Source: Xylophilus sp. Leaf220
GTDB lineage: Bacteria > Pseudomonadota > Gammaproteobacteria > Burkholderiales > Burkholderiaceae_C
Assembly (NCBI RefSeq): GCF_001421705.1
Contig: NZ_LMKO01000003.1
Span: 13,209 to 77,208, forward strand
Reading direction: 5' to 3'
Length of the DNA stretch: 64,000 nucleotides
Part shown: piece after piece, positions 7,585 to 15,735 of the stretch
Numbering within the stretch: the stretch's first letter is position 1
How the letters are laid out: each line of letters opens with the position of its first letter
Program-made: the position numbers and the translations under genes
The notes under the pieces: model-generated
Told to the model about the DNA's origin: nothing
The model's input: only the letters and a program-made list of their open reading frames with translations
The model's database searches: none

Positions 7585-7643
7585 GCGGGCGTCCCGTTTT
7601 CTTCTAGTGCTATAACTTCCGCCTCATCGCCCAAGACACACCC

Positions 7644-7997
7644 ATGCCGTCGCAACGCTATAGCCCCTCACTACCCATCCGTAACAGCCGGCGCTTGAGC
7701 CTCCTTTGCGGCTTGGCATCACTGGCTCTGGCCAGCGCTTGTAGTGCGTCCGAGTCCGACATGATCAGCTCGGGCAAGGCCGTGATTGCAGCAAACTCCG
7801 CTTGCGCCGCCAGCGTGCAGAAGACAGGGAAGGTCGATTCCACGTTGTGTGGCGTTAATACACAGAAGGCAAAGAAAGCATACGACGAGGCACGCATGAC
7901 TGTGACAAAAGCAAGCCCTGCGACTGATGCAATCGGCGAGCAGGTCAATGCTTCGGTCGCTGAAACCTTCGGTGTCGTTATGAAGCATTCCCGCTAG
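7644..7997 (+). CDS. Small exported hypothetical protein
   Basis: 117 residues. After a basic N-terminus there is a hydrophobic signal sequence (LSLLCGLASLALASACSASES). The ASAC junction could be a weak lipobox or an ordinary signal peptidase site. The mature part is small, Lys/Ala/Ser-rich, with two cysteines (SACAAS, TLCGV). It is divergent from hicA and shares the AT-rich intergenic region. Family unknown. Confidence 0.45.
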   Translation: MPSQRYSPSLPIRNSRRLSLLCGLASLALASACSASESDMISSGKAVIAANSACAASVQKTGKVDSTLCGVNTQKAKKAYDEARMTVTKASPATDAIGEQVNASVAETFGVVMKHSR

Positions 7998-8017
7998 CCG
8001 CGTCGCAAAGCACAGGA

Positions 8018-8245
8018 TCAAAACGGTGCGTTCGACCGCTCGACCGTGACCGGCCCAGGCCCTGCATAGACCAGGGCCAGCGTCTCCTTCACTCGGACCT
8101 GCCACAGTGCGCCGCTTCCGCGCACGATGTACGCGTCCGGCGCCAGGGGCAGGATGTTCTTGGTGCTCCACTCGAAGCGGTGGTGGCGATGCATGGAGGT
8201 CGGAGGTTCCGGCGTGTAGAGCAGGGTAGGGTGGTCGTCTTGCAT
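8018..8245 (-). CDS. Small hypothetical phage/island protein
   Basis: 75 residues starting MQDDHPTLLYTPEPP, ending VERSNAPF. The composition suggests a small beta-rich soluble protein (ILPLAPDAYIVRGSGALWQVRV). It lies 7 bp downstream of the LexA-controlled gene on the same strand, so the two probably form one SOS-regulated transcript. No family recognised. Confidence 0.45.
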   Translation of the reverse strand: MQDDHPTLLYTPEPPTSMHRHHRFEWSTKNILPLAPDAYIVRGSGALWQVRVKETLALVYAGPGPVTVERSNAPF

Positions 8246-8252
8246 AGCTGCC

Positions 8253-9020
8253 TCAGAAAAGGTTAATCTGCTTGGTGCGCGGCGCTGCTGCCTCCCGGGC
8301 CGCCTGGATGCGAGCTGCCGCTGCTCGGGTGTCAGGTGGTGGCCGCACGCCCAGCTCGAACCAGGCGCGCGTCGTCAGTTCGGGCGGCAGATCGACCAGC
8401 CCGTGGCCGCGCGTCTGGGCTGCGCGGCTCTGCCATTTCTTCATCAGCTCGATATCGCCTTGCAACAGGTCGTCGCCCACCCGATGGCGCTTTGCGGCTT
8501 GTACGGCCGCCAGCAGCTGCACCGGTCCGCCGAAAACGCGCTCCATCGCCTCTCGATACAGGTCGCGCGCTCTCACGATGTCGTCGTGCTTGATCCTGCC
8601 GCTGGCGTCAACCCCGTGCAGCCGGACGGTCAGGCTGTCGCGCGCGCAGCCCTCGGCGTCGTGCTGCGCCCAGTCGACACTGGCCAGCACTCTTCCCTGC
8701 CCAACGCGGTCCGCCGCGTCGATTGCCGCTAGCACCTGCTCTGGAGTGCGGCGCACCCGACCCTGGGGATCCAGGGGCGCGGAAGGTACAGGGCCCGCAT
8801 GAACTGCTGTCCAGAAGTAACTGACTGATTTGTAGTGCTTACTCGATGTCGCGCAGTACGTGACGCGGACGCGGCCCGCCCGCTTGCTGTCCATGTCGAC
8901 CGTAAGCACCGTGCCCTTTTGGACGGACTCGGCCGGCGGCAGGTGCTGATGGCCGGCAGAGATCTCGTCCCCACCCACTGCGGGTAGAAGTCCTGGCGAT
9001 GGGAAAAGATCGGAAACCAC
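8253..9020 (-). CDS. SOS-regulated hypothetical protein with C-terminal clamp-like motif
   Basis: 255 residues if translation starts at the GTG at 9018-9020. The start is uncertain because a LexA box directly abuts it and leaves no room for a ribosome site. In-frame starts further in, such as GTG 8976-8978 or the ATG of MDSKRAGRV, are likelier. The C-terminus ends KQINLF, which fits the beta-sliding-clamp binding consensus (QL[S/D]LF) found at protein ends. The middle is helical with no recognised enzyme motif (DRVGQGRVLASVDW, IVRARDLYREAMERVFGGP). A role in phage or host DNA-damage response is inferred from the LexA box, the clamp motif and the nearby SRAP gene. Confidence 0.5.
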   Translation of the reverse strand: MVSDLFPSPGLLPAVGGDEISAGHQHLPPAESVQKGTVLTVDMDSKRAGRVRVTYCATSSKHYKSVSYFWTAVHAGPVPSAPLDPQGRVRRTPEQVLAAIDAADRVGQGRVLASVDWAQHDAEGCARDSLTVRLHGVDASGRIKHDDIVRARDLYREAMERVFGGPVQLLAAVQAAKRHRVGDDLLQGDIELMKKWQSRAAQTRGHGLVDLPPELTTRAWFELGVRPPPDTRAAAARIQAAREAAAPRTKQINLF

Positions 9021-9035
9021 TGTAAAAGCATACAG
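9020..9035 (-). promoter_or_regulatory. LexA (SOS) box
   Basis: CTGTAAAAGCATACAG matches the proteobacterial SOS box CTGT-N8-ACAG exactly. It sits at the 5' end of the 8253-9020 reading frame and would block a promoter reading to the left. A gene to the right (plus strand) begins almost 600 bp away, so control of the minus-strand gene is the natural reading. Confidence 0.75.
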
Positions 9036-9142
9036 TGCTTGGTGCAGAATGGCGCCCGGGCAGAATCGGCTTTACGCGCCGAGGCTGCCGCATATGCTGC
9101 GGCCCGCCGGCCGACGTTCGGGGCCGACGAGCGGTTGGCGCG

Positions 9143-9532
9143 CTAAGGTGTGTGGACGATCTCGACGGTGAACTGCAGGCCGGCCGCCGTCTCGTCCATG
9201 CGGCCGGCCATCACCAAGTCGCTCGGCCCGCTCGTCGTCCAGAGATCCACCAGCACGATCCACCGGTCGCTGTACCACTCGGCGCTGGCGCGCTCCCACG
9301 CTTCGGGCGGCAGAGGGGCGAGCCGTTCGCCCGTCAGCTCCACGATCGCGCGGATGTCGTCGGCCAGGTTTGCGGGGATGGGCGCTACGCCGGCCACGCT
9401 TTGCGCAAGGCCGAAGTCGCCGACGGCGAAGCGGTCGACCACCGCGGCGAGGATGGGCCGCCAGGCGGACGGCACGGGCTGCGAGACGCCGTCCTCCGGG
9501 GTCGGCATTGGTACGGCGGCAGGGTGAGGCAT
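9143..9532 (-). CDS. DUF7668-like small protein
   Basis: 129 residues from the ATG at 9532, chosen because AGGAG lies a good distance upstream and because it avoids overlapping the divergent SRAP gene. The segments WRPILAAVVDRFAVGDF and EWYSDRWIVLVDLWTTSGPSDLVM (about residues 35-110) match the conserved core of small DUF7668-type proteins found in many bacteria and prophages. Function is unknown. It is divergent from the SRAP gene, 80 bp away. Confidence 0.55.
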   Translation of the reverse strand: MPHPAAVPMPTPEDGVSQPVPSAWRPILAAVVDRFAVGDFGLAQSVAGVAPIPANLADDIRAIVELTGERLAPLPPEAWERASAEWYSDRWIVLVDLWTTSGPSDLVMAGRMDETAAGLQFTVEIVHTP

Positions 9533-9612
9533 GGCAGGCTCCTGGGGCGATGGAATGTCTGGTGCCGTGCGTCGCTGACAGCCGCTGGGTCCAGGGTGCT
9601 CAGAATAGCGCC

Positions 9613-10272
9613 ATGTGCTCACACTACCGAACGCCTGAACAGGCGCTGTTTCTCGAACGCTGGTCAGTCGCGCCGCCGGCAGACTGGGCGAAGACCGACC
9701 TGTGGCCCGGGTACAGTGGGCCGTTCTTGCGGCGGCCGAAGGCGGCCGATGCCGGCGACGAAGCCGTGGGCCACCTTGAGGCCGTCACCGGCACCTTCGG
9801 CCTGCTGCCGTTCTGGGCGAAGGACTCCAGCCTGGCCAAGCGCACCTACAACGCCCGGAGCGAGACGGCTGCCGAGAAGCCCAGCTTTCGCGATGCGTGG
9901 AAGCGTTCACAGCACTGCATCATCCCGGCCGCGGCCATCTACGAGCCGGATTGGCGATCGGGCAAGGCCGTGCCGACGCGGATCGAGCGGGCCGATGGCG
10001 TCGACCTGGGGATTGCCGGGCTTTGGGAGTGGAACTCGGCCCTCAACACGCACAGCATGACCATGCTGACCGTCAACGCTGACGACCACGAGCTGATGCG
10101 GAACTACCACAAGCTCGGCGACGAGAAGCGGATGGTGGTGATCCTGCCGCGCGGGCTCTACAGCGACTGGCTCGACGCGCCGGCCGGCAGCAGCATGGAG
10201 TTCATGCGGCAGTTTCCAGCCGATCGGTTGGTTGCGACCGCAGAACCGCGGCAGCCGAAGTCGACAGGCTGA
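9613..10272 (+). CDS. SRAP-domain protein (YedK/HMCES-like abasic-site protein)
   Basis: 219 residues. It has the full SRAP active-site set: Cys2 right after the initiator Met (MCSHY), Asn80 in YNARSE, Glu111 in IYEPDW and His166 in NYHKLGDEKRMVVIL. In characterised members Met1 is removed and Cys2 forms a thiazolidine crosslink with abasic sites in single-stranded DNA, protecting them. The start is therefore firmly set at 9613. Together with the LexA-box gene nearby it makes a small DNA-damage neighbourhood at the right end of the element. A bidirectional terminator lies 90 bp downstream. Confidence 0.88.
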   Translation: MCSHYRTPEQALFLERWSVAPPADWAKTDLWPGYSGPFLRRPKAADAGDEAVGHLEAVTGTFGLLPFWAKDSSLAKRTYNARSETAAEKPSFRDAWKRSQHCIIPAAAIYEPDWRSGKAVPTRIERADGVDLGIAGLWEWNSALNTHSMTMLTVNADDHELMRNYHKLGDEKRMVVILPRGLYSDWLDAPAGSSMEFMRQFPADRLVATAEPRQPKSTG

Positions 10273-10361
10273 CTGCGTCTTCTCGATGTTCAAGCATCCA
10301 TCGATGGACTGGATATGAGACGCGCCCCATATCCGTCTCATTTCAGGACCTAGAAGCGAAA

Positions 10362-10390
10362 AAGCCCGCTATCTTTTGGATAGCGGGCTT
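10362..10390. terminator. Strong bidirectional terminator
   Basis: A perfect 12-bp stem, AAGCCCGCTATC / GATAGCGGGCTT, with loop TTTTG. It is flanked by A-rich sequence on the left and a short T run on the right. It can end the SRAP transcript. On the minus strand it also follows the tRNA-Lys 3' fragment by 26 bp with a T-rich tail, as a natural tRNA terminator would. Confidence 0.85.
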
Positions 10391-10415
10391 TGCAGCGATG
10401 ACGCGCTTTAAGTGG

Positions 10416-10465
10416 TGGTGGGCCCTGAGTGACTCGGACACTCGACCTACGGATTAAGAGTCCGC
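10416..10465 (-). pseudogene. 3' half of tRNA-Lys(CTT), attachment-site remnant
   Basis: Read on the minus strand, this holds an anticodon stem-loop (GCGGA-CTCTTAA-TCCGT, anticodon CTT), a variable loop, a perfect T-stem (GAGTG/CACTC), the 3' acceptor strand AGGGCCC, discriminator A and CCA. The D-arm and 5' acceptor strand are absent upstream. The T-loop reads TCCGAGT instead of TTCGANT, so the conserved U55 is lost. It begins exactly at the anticodon stem, a common boundary for integrase attachment cores. It is a non-functional fragment left by an integration event. Confidence 0.75.
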
Positions 10466-10578
10466 TGACATGAGCGGCCTGGGCGGGTAATCACAAGTGC
10501 TTATAGGACAAACGCAGTCAATCTTTTCCGGCGCCTTCGTGTGGAAGGCATGAAGTTAGTGGTGAGCTGCCAGCGCCT

Positions 10579-10938
10579 TTAGCGGGCTGTGTTTTTGCCA
10601 GTCGACCTTCTGCGGCGACGGCTCTCGACAACCTCGTCGAGGAGCAGCTTAGGCAGTAGCAACACCACACCAACATGCAGGAGGAGCCGTAGTACATCGA
10701 TCCGTGCGATAGGAGATGGGTCGAGCCAGAAAGCAACAATGCCGATAAGGGAGTTGGCGCTGCCGCCCAAGACGAACAGTGTCAAGGCAGGCCATTTGAT
10801 TCGGCCTACCCACCGTCCTAGACGTTGCCAAGTGGTGACGTCGGCTTCTGCGATCTTCAACGCAAGCGTGATCGCTGCAAACAGACACCCTATGAGGGTT
10901 GGCCACGAAAAATTTTCCATGATCGAATTGTGGTCCAT
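10579..10938 (-). CDS. Small three-helix membrane protein between the tRNA remnants
   Basis: 119 residues with three hydrophobic segments (WPTLIGCLFAAITLALKI, WPALTLFVLGGSANSLIGIVAFWL, VLRLLLHVGVVLLLPKLLL) and a basic tail (ESRRRRRSTGKNTAR). Size, topology and a short GACCC-TTC-GGGCCC hairpin upstream recall phage holins, but this is only a resemblance. It is the only gene between the tRNA-Lys and tRNA-Phe fragments. Confidence 0.4.
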   Translation of the reverse strand: MDHNSIMENFSWPTLIGCLFAAITLALKIAEADVTTWQRLGRWVGRIKWPALTLFVLGGSANSLIGIVAFWLDPSPIARIDVLRLLLHVGVVLLLPKLLLDEVVESRRRRRSTGKNTAR

Positions 10939-11063
10939 GAAGACCCTTCGGGCCCCCGCTTTTGTGGGATGAGGCTCTATCCAAGCCGCGGCAGAGCTAG
11001 CTCAAGTTTTGAGGTTTGTTCCCGTCAAGGTCTTGAAAGCCGCGCCAATCCTCATTTCTTGGT

Positions 11064-11112
11064 CGGATTGAAAATCCGCGTGTCGATGGTTCGATTCCGT
11101 CCCAGGCCACCA
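11064..11112 (+). pseudogene. 3' half of tRNA-Phe(GAA), likely attR
   Basis: It contains the anticodon stem-loop (CGGA-TTGAAAA-TCCG, anticodon GAA), variable region GTGTC, T-arm GATGG-TTCGATT-CCGTC, acceptor 3' strand CCAGGCC, discriminator A and CCA. No D-arm or matching 5' acceptor strand lies directly upstream. A terminator follows and then ordinary chromosomal genes. This is the layout left when an element integrates into the 3' end of tRNA-Phe: an intact gene at the far (left, unseen) end and a 3' fragment here. Confidence 0.8.
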
Positions 11113-11119
11113 GACAGCA

Positions 11120-11151
11120 AAGCCCTTGATCTTCACAGGTCAGGGGCTTTT
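11120..11151 (+). terminator. Terminator downstream of the tRNA-Phe fragment
   Basis: A 10-bp stem AAGCCCTTGA / TCAGGGGCTT (one G-T pair) with a 10-nt loop is followed by TTTT. It lies 8 bp beyond the CCA end, as expected for the original tRNA-Phe terminator displaced by integration. Confidence 0.75.
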
Positions 11152-11185
11152 CGCATTGGTGCTGCTGCAAGCCATGCCAGGAGAA

Positions 11186-13912
11186 TTACCAGCGCAAAAG
11201 CACCAACCCCGGCGGCAGTGCCTCGCCGAACAAGCGACGTTGGTCTGCCTCCTCCAGCACCGTCACCTCGCGCACCATCGCAGCCCAGCTGGGCGCCGCA
11301 GGGGCGGCTTGCAGCTGCTCGGCGATCTGCAGGCGCAGCGCCTCGGGCAGGTCGCGTGCGCGGTCGCCCGTGGCCCGGGCGATCTGGGCCACGGCGAAGG
11401 CGGCCGCCTCGTGGCGGGCCCAGTCCGGAGCGATGGCGGCGATCCGCCCAAGCCACTCCTGTGCGGTGGCGGGCGGCAGCACATGGTGCAGGCTGGCGTA
11501 CAGCGGCTGGCGCGCACCCAGGCGGCCCAGCGCCCACCACAGCTCGGCCGTGGCGCCTTGCTGCAGCCGCTGCAGCAGCCAGCTGCCGAACTGCATCTTG
11601 TCGGCCGGCTGGATGCGTTCGAACGAGGCCGCCATGCGCAGCAGGTCGTCGAGTGCGCGCATCGGCGGGCCCTCGGGCACGGCGATGTCGGTGCCGCCGG
11701 TCGGCTGCAGGTAGTAGGCGACGGCCTCGTAGACCATCTGCTGCTGCTCGGCGTCCAGGCCGCCCGCGATGCGGCGCCACAGCGTCCACCATTCGGACCA
11801 CTGCTGGTTGTCGTCGCTGTGTGCGATGCCGGGGCCGAACAGGTCCCACATCCGTTCCATGCGCCAGCCGTCCAGCGGATCGCCGAAGCCCGGCCGCAGC
11901 GTGAAGCCGACCAGGTTGAACCAGGTGCGCTCATGCTGCAGCGAGCGGCGGCGGCGCCGGGCGCCCTGCAGCAGCGCGCCGAACAGCGTGCGCAGCAGCG
12001 CGGCAGGCCAAGTGGCGCGTTCGCCGAGCAGGCGTTCCAGCGTGGCGCGCAGCTGGCGGACTTCCCTGGCGTCCACGGCCTGCTTCTTGTCGCCGTAGAC
12101 GCGGTCGATGGCGGCCAGCGCCTCGGCCGAACGCGGATGGGCGGCGACGGGTGGCTCGGCATCCTGCGCGGCCGCACCGCCGCGCAGCTGGAATTCGAGC
12201 TTCCAGCGCTGGCCGGGCGCATCGGCCTCCTCCACCGCCACGCAATGCATCTCCAGCGTGCCGACGTCGGTGATCCGGGCATCGAGCACCACCTGCACCT
12301 CGCCGGCTGCGCCTGCCCGGGACTCCAGCACGGTGGCGATGGGCGGCAGGTGCTGCAGGCCGTCCTGCAGCGCGACCAGGTCGCCGGCGCGGTGCCGCAG
12401 GTCGGCGGCACGGGTGGCGAGGTTGAAGCGCACCGGGCGGCCCAGGCGCAGGCGGAAGCGTCGGGCATCGAGCCGCACGGTCTCGCCCTCGGGGGTGCCG
12501 TGCGGCAGCACGCAGACGCCCTGGCCGTCTTCGAGCGCGAGGTAGTAGGCGCGTGCGGCGCCGCTGCGGATGCGCGGCGCGCTGCCGGCGCGGGCCATGG
12601 CGTAGGCGACCGCGCCGCGCGCGACGGCGGCGTCGAGCCGGGGTGCCTCCAGCAGGCGGATCGGCGGGGTGTTCGCCGGCTGCCAGCCGTGCAGCGTGGC
12701 CAGCAGGCGCTCGCGCAGCACCGGGGCGTGGAACACGCCGCCGTTGAGCAGCACCGTGTCGGGCAGGTCGCCGCCCTGGCGCTGCAAAAAGGCGGCGATG
12801 TGGCGCGTGATGGCGGCGTCGTGGGCATAGGGCAGGCCGAACTCGACCAGGCCGCCGCGGGCGCGCCGGGGCTGGGCGTCGGCCGCGACCTGCGGGAAGA
12901 AGCCGTCGACCAGCAGCGTGTCCACATCGGCCCGCGTCAGTGGGGCCGAGCGTGCACCGCCGATCAGCCGGCTGCCGCCGCCCTGCAACGTGACCGTGGT
13001 TTCCGCCGGTCCGTCTGGCGCCAGCAGGCGCTCCTTGGCGCTGCGGCAGCGCTGGGTGAGCTGCGCCAGTTGGATGGCGCTCAAGCGCTGACCCGGCGTG
13101 CCGCCCGACAGCCGCGGTTCGATCCAGCGGGCAAGCGCCAGGTCCATGTTGTCGCCGCCCAGCACCAGGTGGTCGCCCACGCCGGTGCGCGCGAGTTGCG
13201 GCCGGCCCGTGGCATCCAACGCGACATCGACCAGCGTGAGGTCGGTGGTGCCGCCGCCTACGTCGACCACCAGCAGCCGGCGCGTGCCGGCCAATTGCCG
13301 GGCCAGGTCGTCACGGTGGTCGAACACCCAGTCGTAGAACGCGGCCTGCGGCTCTTCGATGAGGTGGACCGGGCCCAGGCCGGCCAGCGCTGCGGCCTGC
13401 AGGGTCAGCTGGCGCGCGCCTTCGTCGAACGAGGCCGGCACGGTGAGCACGGTGGGTTGCTGCGCGAGCGGTGCCTCGAGATGGGCCCGGTCCCAGGCGC
13501 GGCGCAGGTGGCGCAGGTAGCTGGCGCTGGCCTCCAGCGGGGAGACCTTGGCCACATCGTCCGGTGCGCCCCAGGGCAGGATGGCGGCGGTGCGGTCCAC
13601 CGATGCGTGCGACAGCCAGCTCTTGGCGCTGGCCACCAGCCGGCCGGGCGTCTGCTGGCCCAGTTCGCGCGCGAAGGCGCCCAGAATGGCCGGCTCGTCC
13701 GAGGGCCACGGCAAGGGCAGGTCGGCCGCTGCCAACGCGCTTTCCGCGGCATGGAAACGCAGCGAAGGCAGCAGGGGCCGCGGCGCGACCTCGCCGGCCG
13801 CGATGCTCTGCGGCACCGCGAAGACCTGGATGTCGTCCGCACCGACCGGCGCGTACGCCAGCACGGTGTGGGTCGTGCCCAGGTCGATGCCGATGCGGAA
13901 GGCGGCCGCCAT
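11186..13912 (-). CDS. Large divergent Hsp70-family protein (DUF3731-type C-terminus)
   Basis: 908 residues from the ATG at 13912. Residues 1-about 400 are an Hsp70 ATPase domain: phosphate-1 loop GIDLGTTHT (8-16), phosphate-2 motif VDVGGGTTDLTLV, adenosine motif LNGGVF. Instead of a normal substrate-binding domain it has about 450 residues of extra sequence (FNLVGFTLRPGFGDPLDGWR, WWTLWRRIAGGL, WWALGRLGAR), matching the DUF3731 type. The start overlaps the stop of the upstream Hsp70 gene by one base. Such pairs with a DUF2760 protein recur in betaproteobacteria as far as I know; clients are unknown. The frame is open further upstream but there it runs through the neighbouring gene. Confidence 0.85.
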   Translation of the reverse strand: MAAAFRIGIDLGTTHTVLAYAPVGADDIQVFAVPQSIAAGEVAPRPLLPSLRFHAAESALAAADLPLPWPSDEPAILGAFARELGQQTPGRLVASAKSWLSHASVDRTAAILPWGAPDDVAKVSPLEASASYLRHLRRAWDRAHLEAPLAQQPTVLTVPASFDEGARQLTLQAAALAGLGPVHLIEEPQAAFYDWVFDHRDDLARQLAGTRRLLVVDVGGGTTDLTLVDVALDATGRPQLARTGVGDHLVLGGDNMDLALARWIEPRLSGGTPGQRLSAIQLAQLTQRCRSAKERLLAPDGPAETTVTLQGGGSRLIGGARSAPLTRADVDTLLVDGFFPQVAADAQPRRARGGLVEFGLPYAHDAAITRHIAAFLQRQGGDLPDTVLLNGGVFHAPVLRERLLATLHGWQPANTPPIRLLEAPRLDAAVARGAVAYAMARAGSAPRIRSGAARAYYLALEDGQGVCVLPHGTPEGETVRLDARRFRLRLGRPVRFNLATRAADLRHRAGDLVALQDGLQHLPPIATVLESRAGAAGEVQVVLDARITDVGTLEMHCVAVEEADAPGQRWKLEFQLRGGAAAQDAEPPVAAHPRSAEALAAIDRVYGDKKQAVDAREVRQLRATLERLLGERATWPAALLRTLFGALLQGARRRRRSLQHERTWFNLVGFTLRPGFGDPLDGWRMERMWDLFGPGIAHSDDNQQWSEWWTLWRRIAGGLDAEQQQMVYEAVAYYLQPTGGTDIAVPEGPPMRALDDLLRMAASFERIQPADKMQFGSWLLQRLQQGATAELWWALGRLGARQPLYASLHHVLPPATAQEWLGRIAAIAPDWARHEAAAFAVAQIARATGDRARDLPEALRLQIAEQLQAAPAAPSWAAMVREVTVLEEADQRRLFGEALPPGLVLLRW

Positions 13913-15735
13913 CACGCGTCGCGGACGTCGAACTCCACCTTCCAGTGCGCCCCTCCAGCGGCCTCGGCCAGCAGCTCCAGCGTGCCGATGTCGGTCACCC
14001 GCGCGCGCAACTGCACCGGCACCACGTCGCCGGCGGCGCGGCCTTCGGCCGGCAGCGTGGCCTCGATCTGCGCGAGCTCCTGCAGTTCGTCGGGCGACCA
14101 GAAGTCCAGCAGCGTGCCGGGCCGGTCGTCGCGCCGCACCGACGAGCCGAAGAAGCGGAAGCGCACCGATTCGCCGACCACCAGGCCGAGCTGCTGCGGC
14201 GGCAGCGGCGCTTCCGAGCCTTCCTCCATGCCGAAGGGCGCCACGCACAGCGCCTGCACCGGCGGCTCCAGCCCCGGCACGGCGGGCATGCTCGACTCGA
14301 TGCCCACGTAGTAGGCCTGGGCCGTGCCGCCGCGGATGCGGATGCCCTGGCCCTGGCGCACCTGGCCGTAGTAGGACGCGCCGCGCGCCACCGCGTGGTC
14401 CATGTCGGCGCCCTGCAGCAGCCGCGCGGCGGGCGCGCCGTCGGCGGCCAGCCAGGCGTTGAGCGTGGAGAGCACGCGGTCGGCCAGCAGGTCGGACTTG
14501 AACACGCCGCCGTTGAACAGCACGGCCGTGGGATGCAGGAAGCTGGCGCCTTCAGGAGAGGGTGCGAAGCCCGCCAGTTGCGCAGTGGCGCCGAGCTGCC
14601 GGCCCAGCAGCGCGGCCAGGTGGCGCGTCACGGCGGCGTCCTGCGCATAGGGCAGGCCGATCTGCGTGAGGCCGGCGCGCGGGCGGCTGACCGGCCGCGC
14701 GCTGCTGTCCACCGCCGGGAAAAAACCTTCGAGCAGCAGGGCGGTCAGCAACGCGCGCTGCAGCTCCGTCTTGATCGACCCGCCGATGAGCCTGGAGCCC
14801 CGGCTGGGCACGACCAGCGGCACGCTCTGCAGGCTGGCATCGCCGAGCAACTGCTCCTTGGCCAGGCGGCAGGCGTAGGTCAGCGCGCGCATCTGCCAGG
14901 GGTCCAGCTGCTTGCCTTCGGCGGCCAGGCCGCGCGCCACGCCGTGGGCCAGCGCCAGGTCCATGTTGTCGCCGCCCAGCAGGATGTGCTCGCCCACCGC
15001 CACGCGGTTGAGCTGCAGGTTGCCGGCGTCCTCGGTCACCGCGATCAGCGAGAAGTCGCTGGTGCCGCCGCCCACGTCCACCACCAGGATCACGTCGCCG
15101 ACCTGCACCTGCTTGCGCCAGTCACCGGCGCTGCCGGCGATCCAGCTGTAGAGCGCGGCCTGCGGTTCCTCCAGCAGCGTGACGCCCTGGTAGCCGGCGG
15201 CCTGCGCGGCCTCGGCCGTCAGCTCGCGCGCGGCCGGGTCGAACGACGCGGGGATGGTGACCGTGACGGCCTGCTGGTCGAACGGCGCATCGGGATGGCG
15301 GTGGTTCCAGGCATCGCGCAGGTGCTGCAGGTAGTGGGTGCTGGCAGCCAGGGGCGAGATGCGTTCGACCTCGGCCGGCGCATCGGCCGGCAGGATGCCG
15401 GCGCGCCGGTCCACGCCCGCATGGCCGAGCCAGCTCTTGGCGCTGGAGACCAGGCGGATCGGCGTCAGCGCGCCGTGGCTGCGGGCCCATTCGCCGGCGA
15501 TGCGGTCGGGCGCGGGGTTCCAGGGCAGGGCCAGGTCGCCGGCGGCGAATTCGCTGGCGTGCGGGAGGTAGAGGAACGAGGGCAGCAGGGCGAAGTCCTG
15601 CACCGCGCCGGGGCCGCTCTGCTGGGCGACCGGCAGGATCTCGGGCGTCGCGCCTTCGGTCTGCAGGTCGACCCAGGACAGCGCGCTGTGGGTGGTCCCC
15701 AGGTCGATGCCGATGGCGTACCGCGCGTCGCTCAC
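13912..15735 (-). CDS. Divergent Hsp70-family chaperone (HscC/YegD-like)
   Basis: 607 residues. The ATPase motifs are intact: AIGIDLGTTHSALSW near the N-terminus, VDVGGGTSDFSLI, a GGDNMD segment and LFNGGVFKSD. It contains FEQQ-like PFDQQAVTVTIPASFDPAARELT, typical of the YegD/HscC branch rather than DnaK. The C-terminus is short (IEATLPAEGRAAGDVVPVQL). It overlaps the upstream DUF2760 gene by four bases and the downstream large Hsp70 by one, so the three form one minus-strand operon. It presumably acts as an ATP-dependent chaperone with dedicated clients. Confidence 0.87.
   Translation of the reverse strand: MSDARYAIGIDLGTTHSALSWVDLQTEGATPEILPVAQQSGPGAVQDFALLPSFLYLPHASEFAAGDLALPWNPAPDRIAGEWARSHGALTPIRLVSSAKSWLGHAGVDRRAGILPADAPAEVERISPLAASTHYLQHLRDAWNHRHPDAPFDQQAVTVTIPASFDPAARELTAEAAQAAGYQGVTLLEEPQAALYSWIAGSAGDWRKQVQVGDVILVVDVGGGTSDFSLIAVTEDAGNLQLNRVAVGEHILLGGDNMDLALAHGVARGLAAEGKQLDPWQMRALTYACRLAKEQLLGDASLQSVPLVVPSRGSRLIGGSIKTELQRALLTALLLEGFFPAVDSSARPVSRPRAGLTQIGLPYAQDAAVTRHLAALLGRQLGATAQLAGFAPSPEGASFLHPTAVLFNGGVFKSDLLADRVLSTLNAWLAADGAPAARLLQGADMDHAVARGASYYGQVRQGQGIRIRGGTAQAYYVGIESSMPAVPGLEPPVQALCVAPFGMEEGSEAPLPPQQLGLVVGESVRFRFFGSSVRRDDRPGTLLDFWSPDELQELAQIEATLPAEGRAAGDVVPVQLRARVTDIGTLELLAEAAGGAHWKVEFDVRDA

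Noticed and set aside
10368-10384. GCTAT-N7-ATAGC inside the terminator at 10362-10390, as a fifth copy of the dispersed repeat.
   Set aside because: Here the motif is the inner part of a longer GC-rich terminator stem, so the match is explained by the hairpin itself.
10476-10482. GGCCTGG, which would pair with the acceptor strand of the tRNA-Phe fragment and could be its missing 5' end.
   Set aside because: The bases after it do not give U8 or a D-arm, and it is 580 bp from the 3' half. A 7-base match is expected by chance in this composition.
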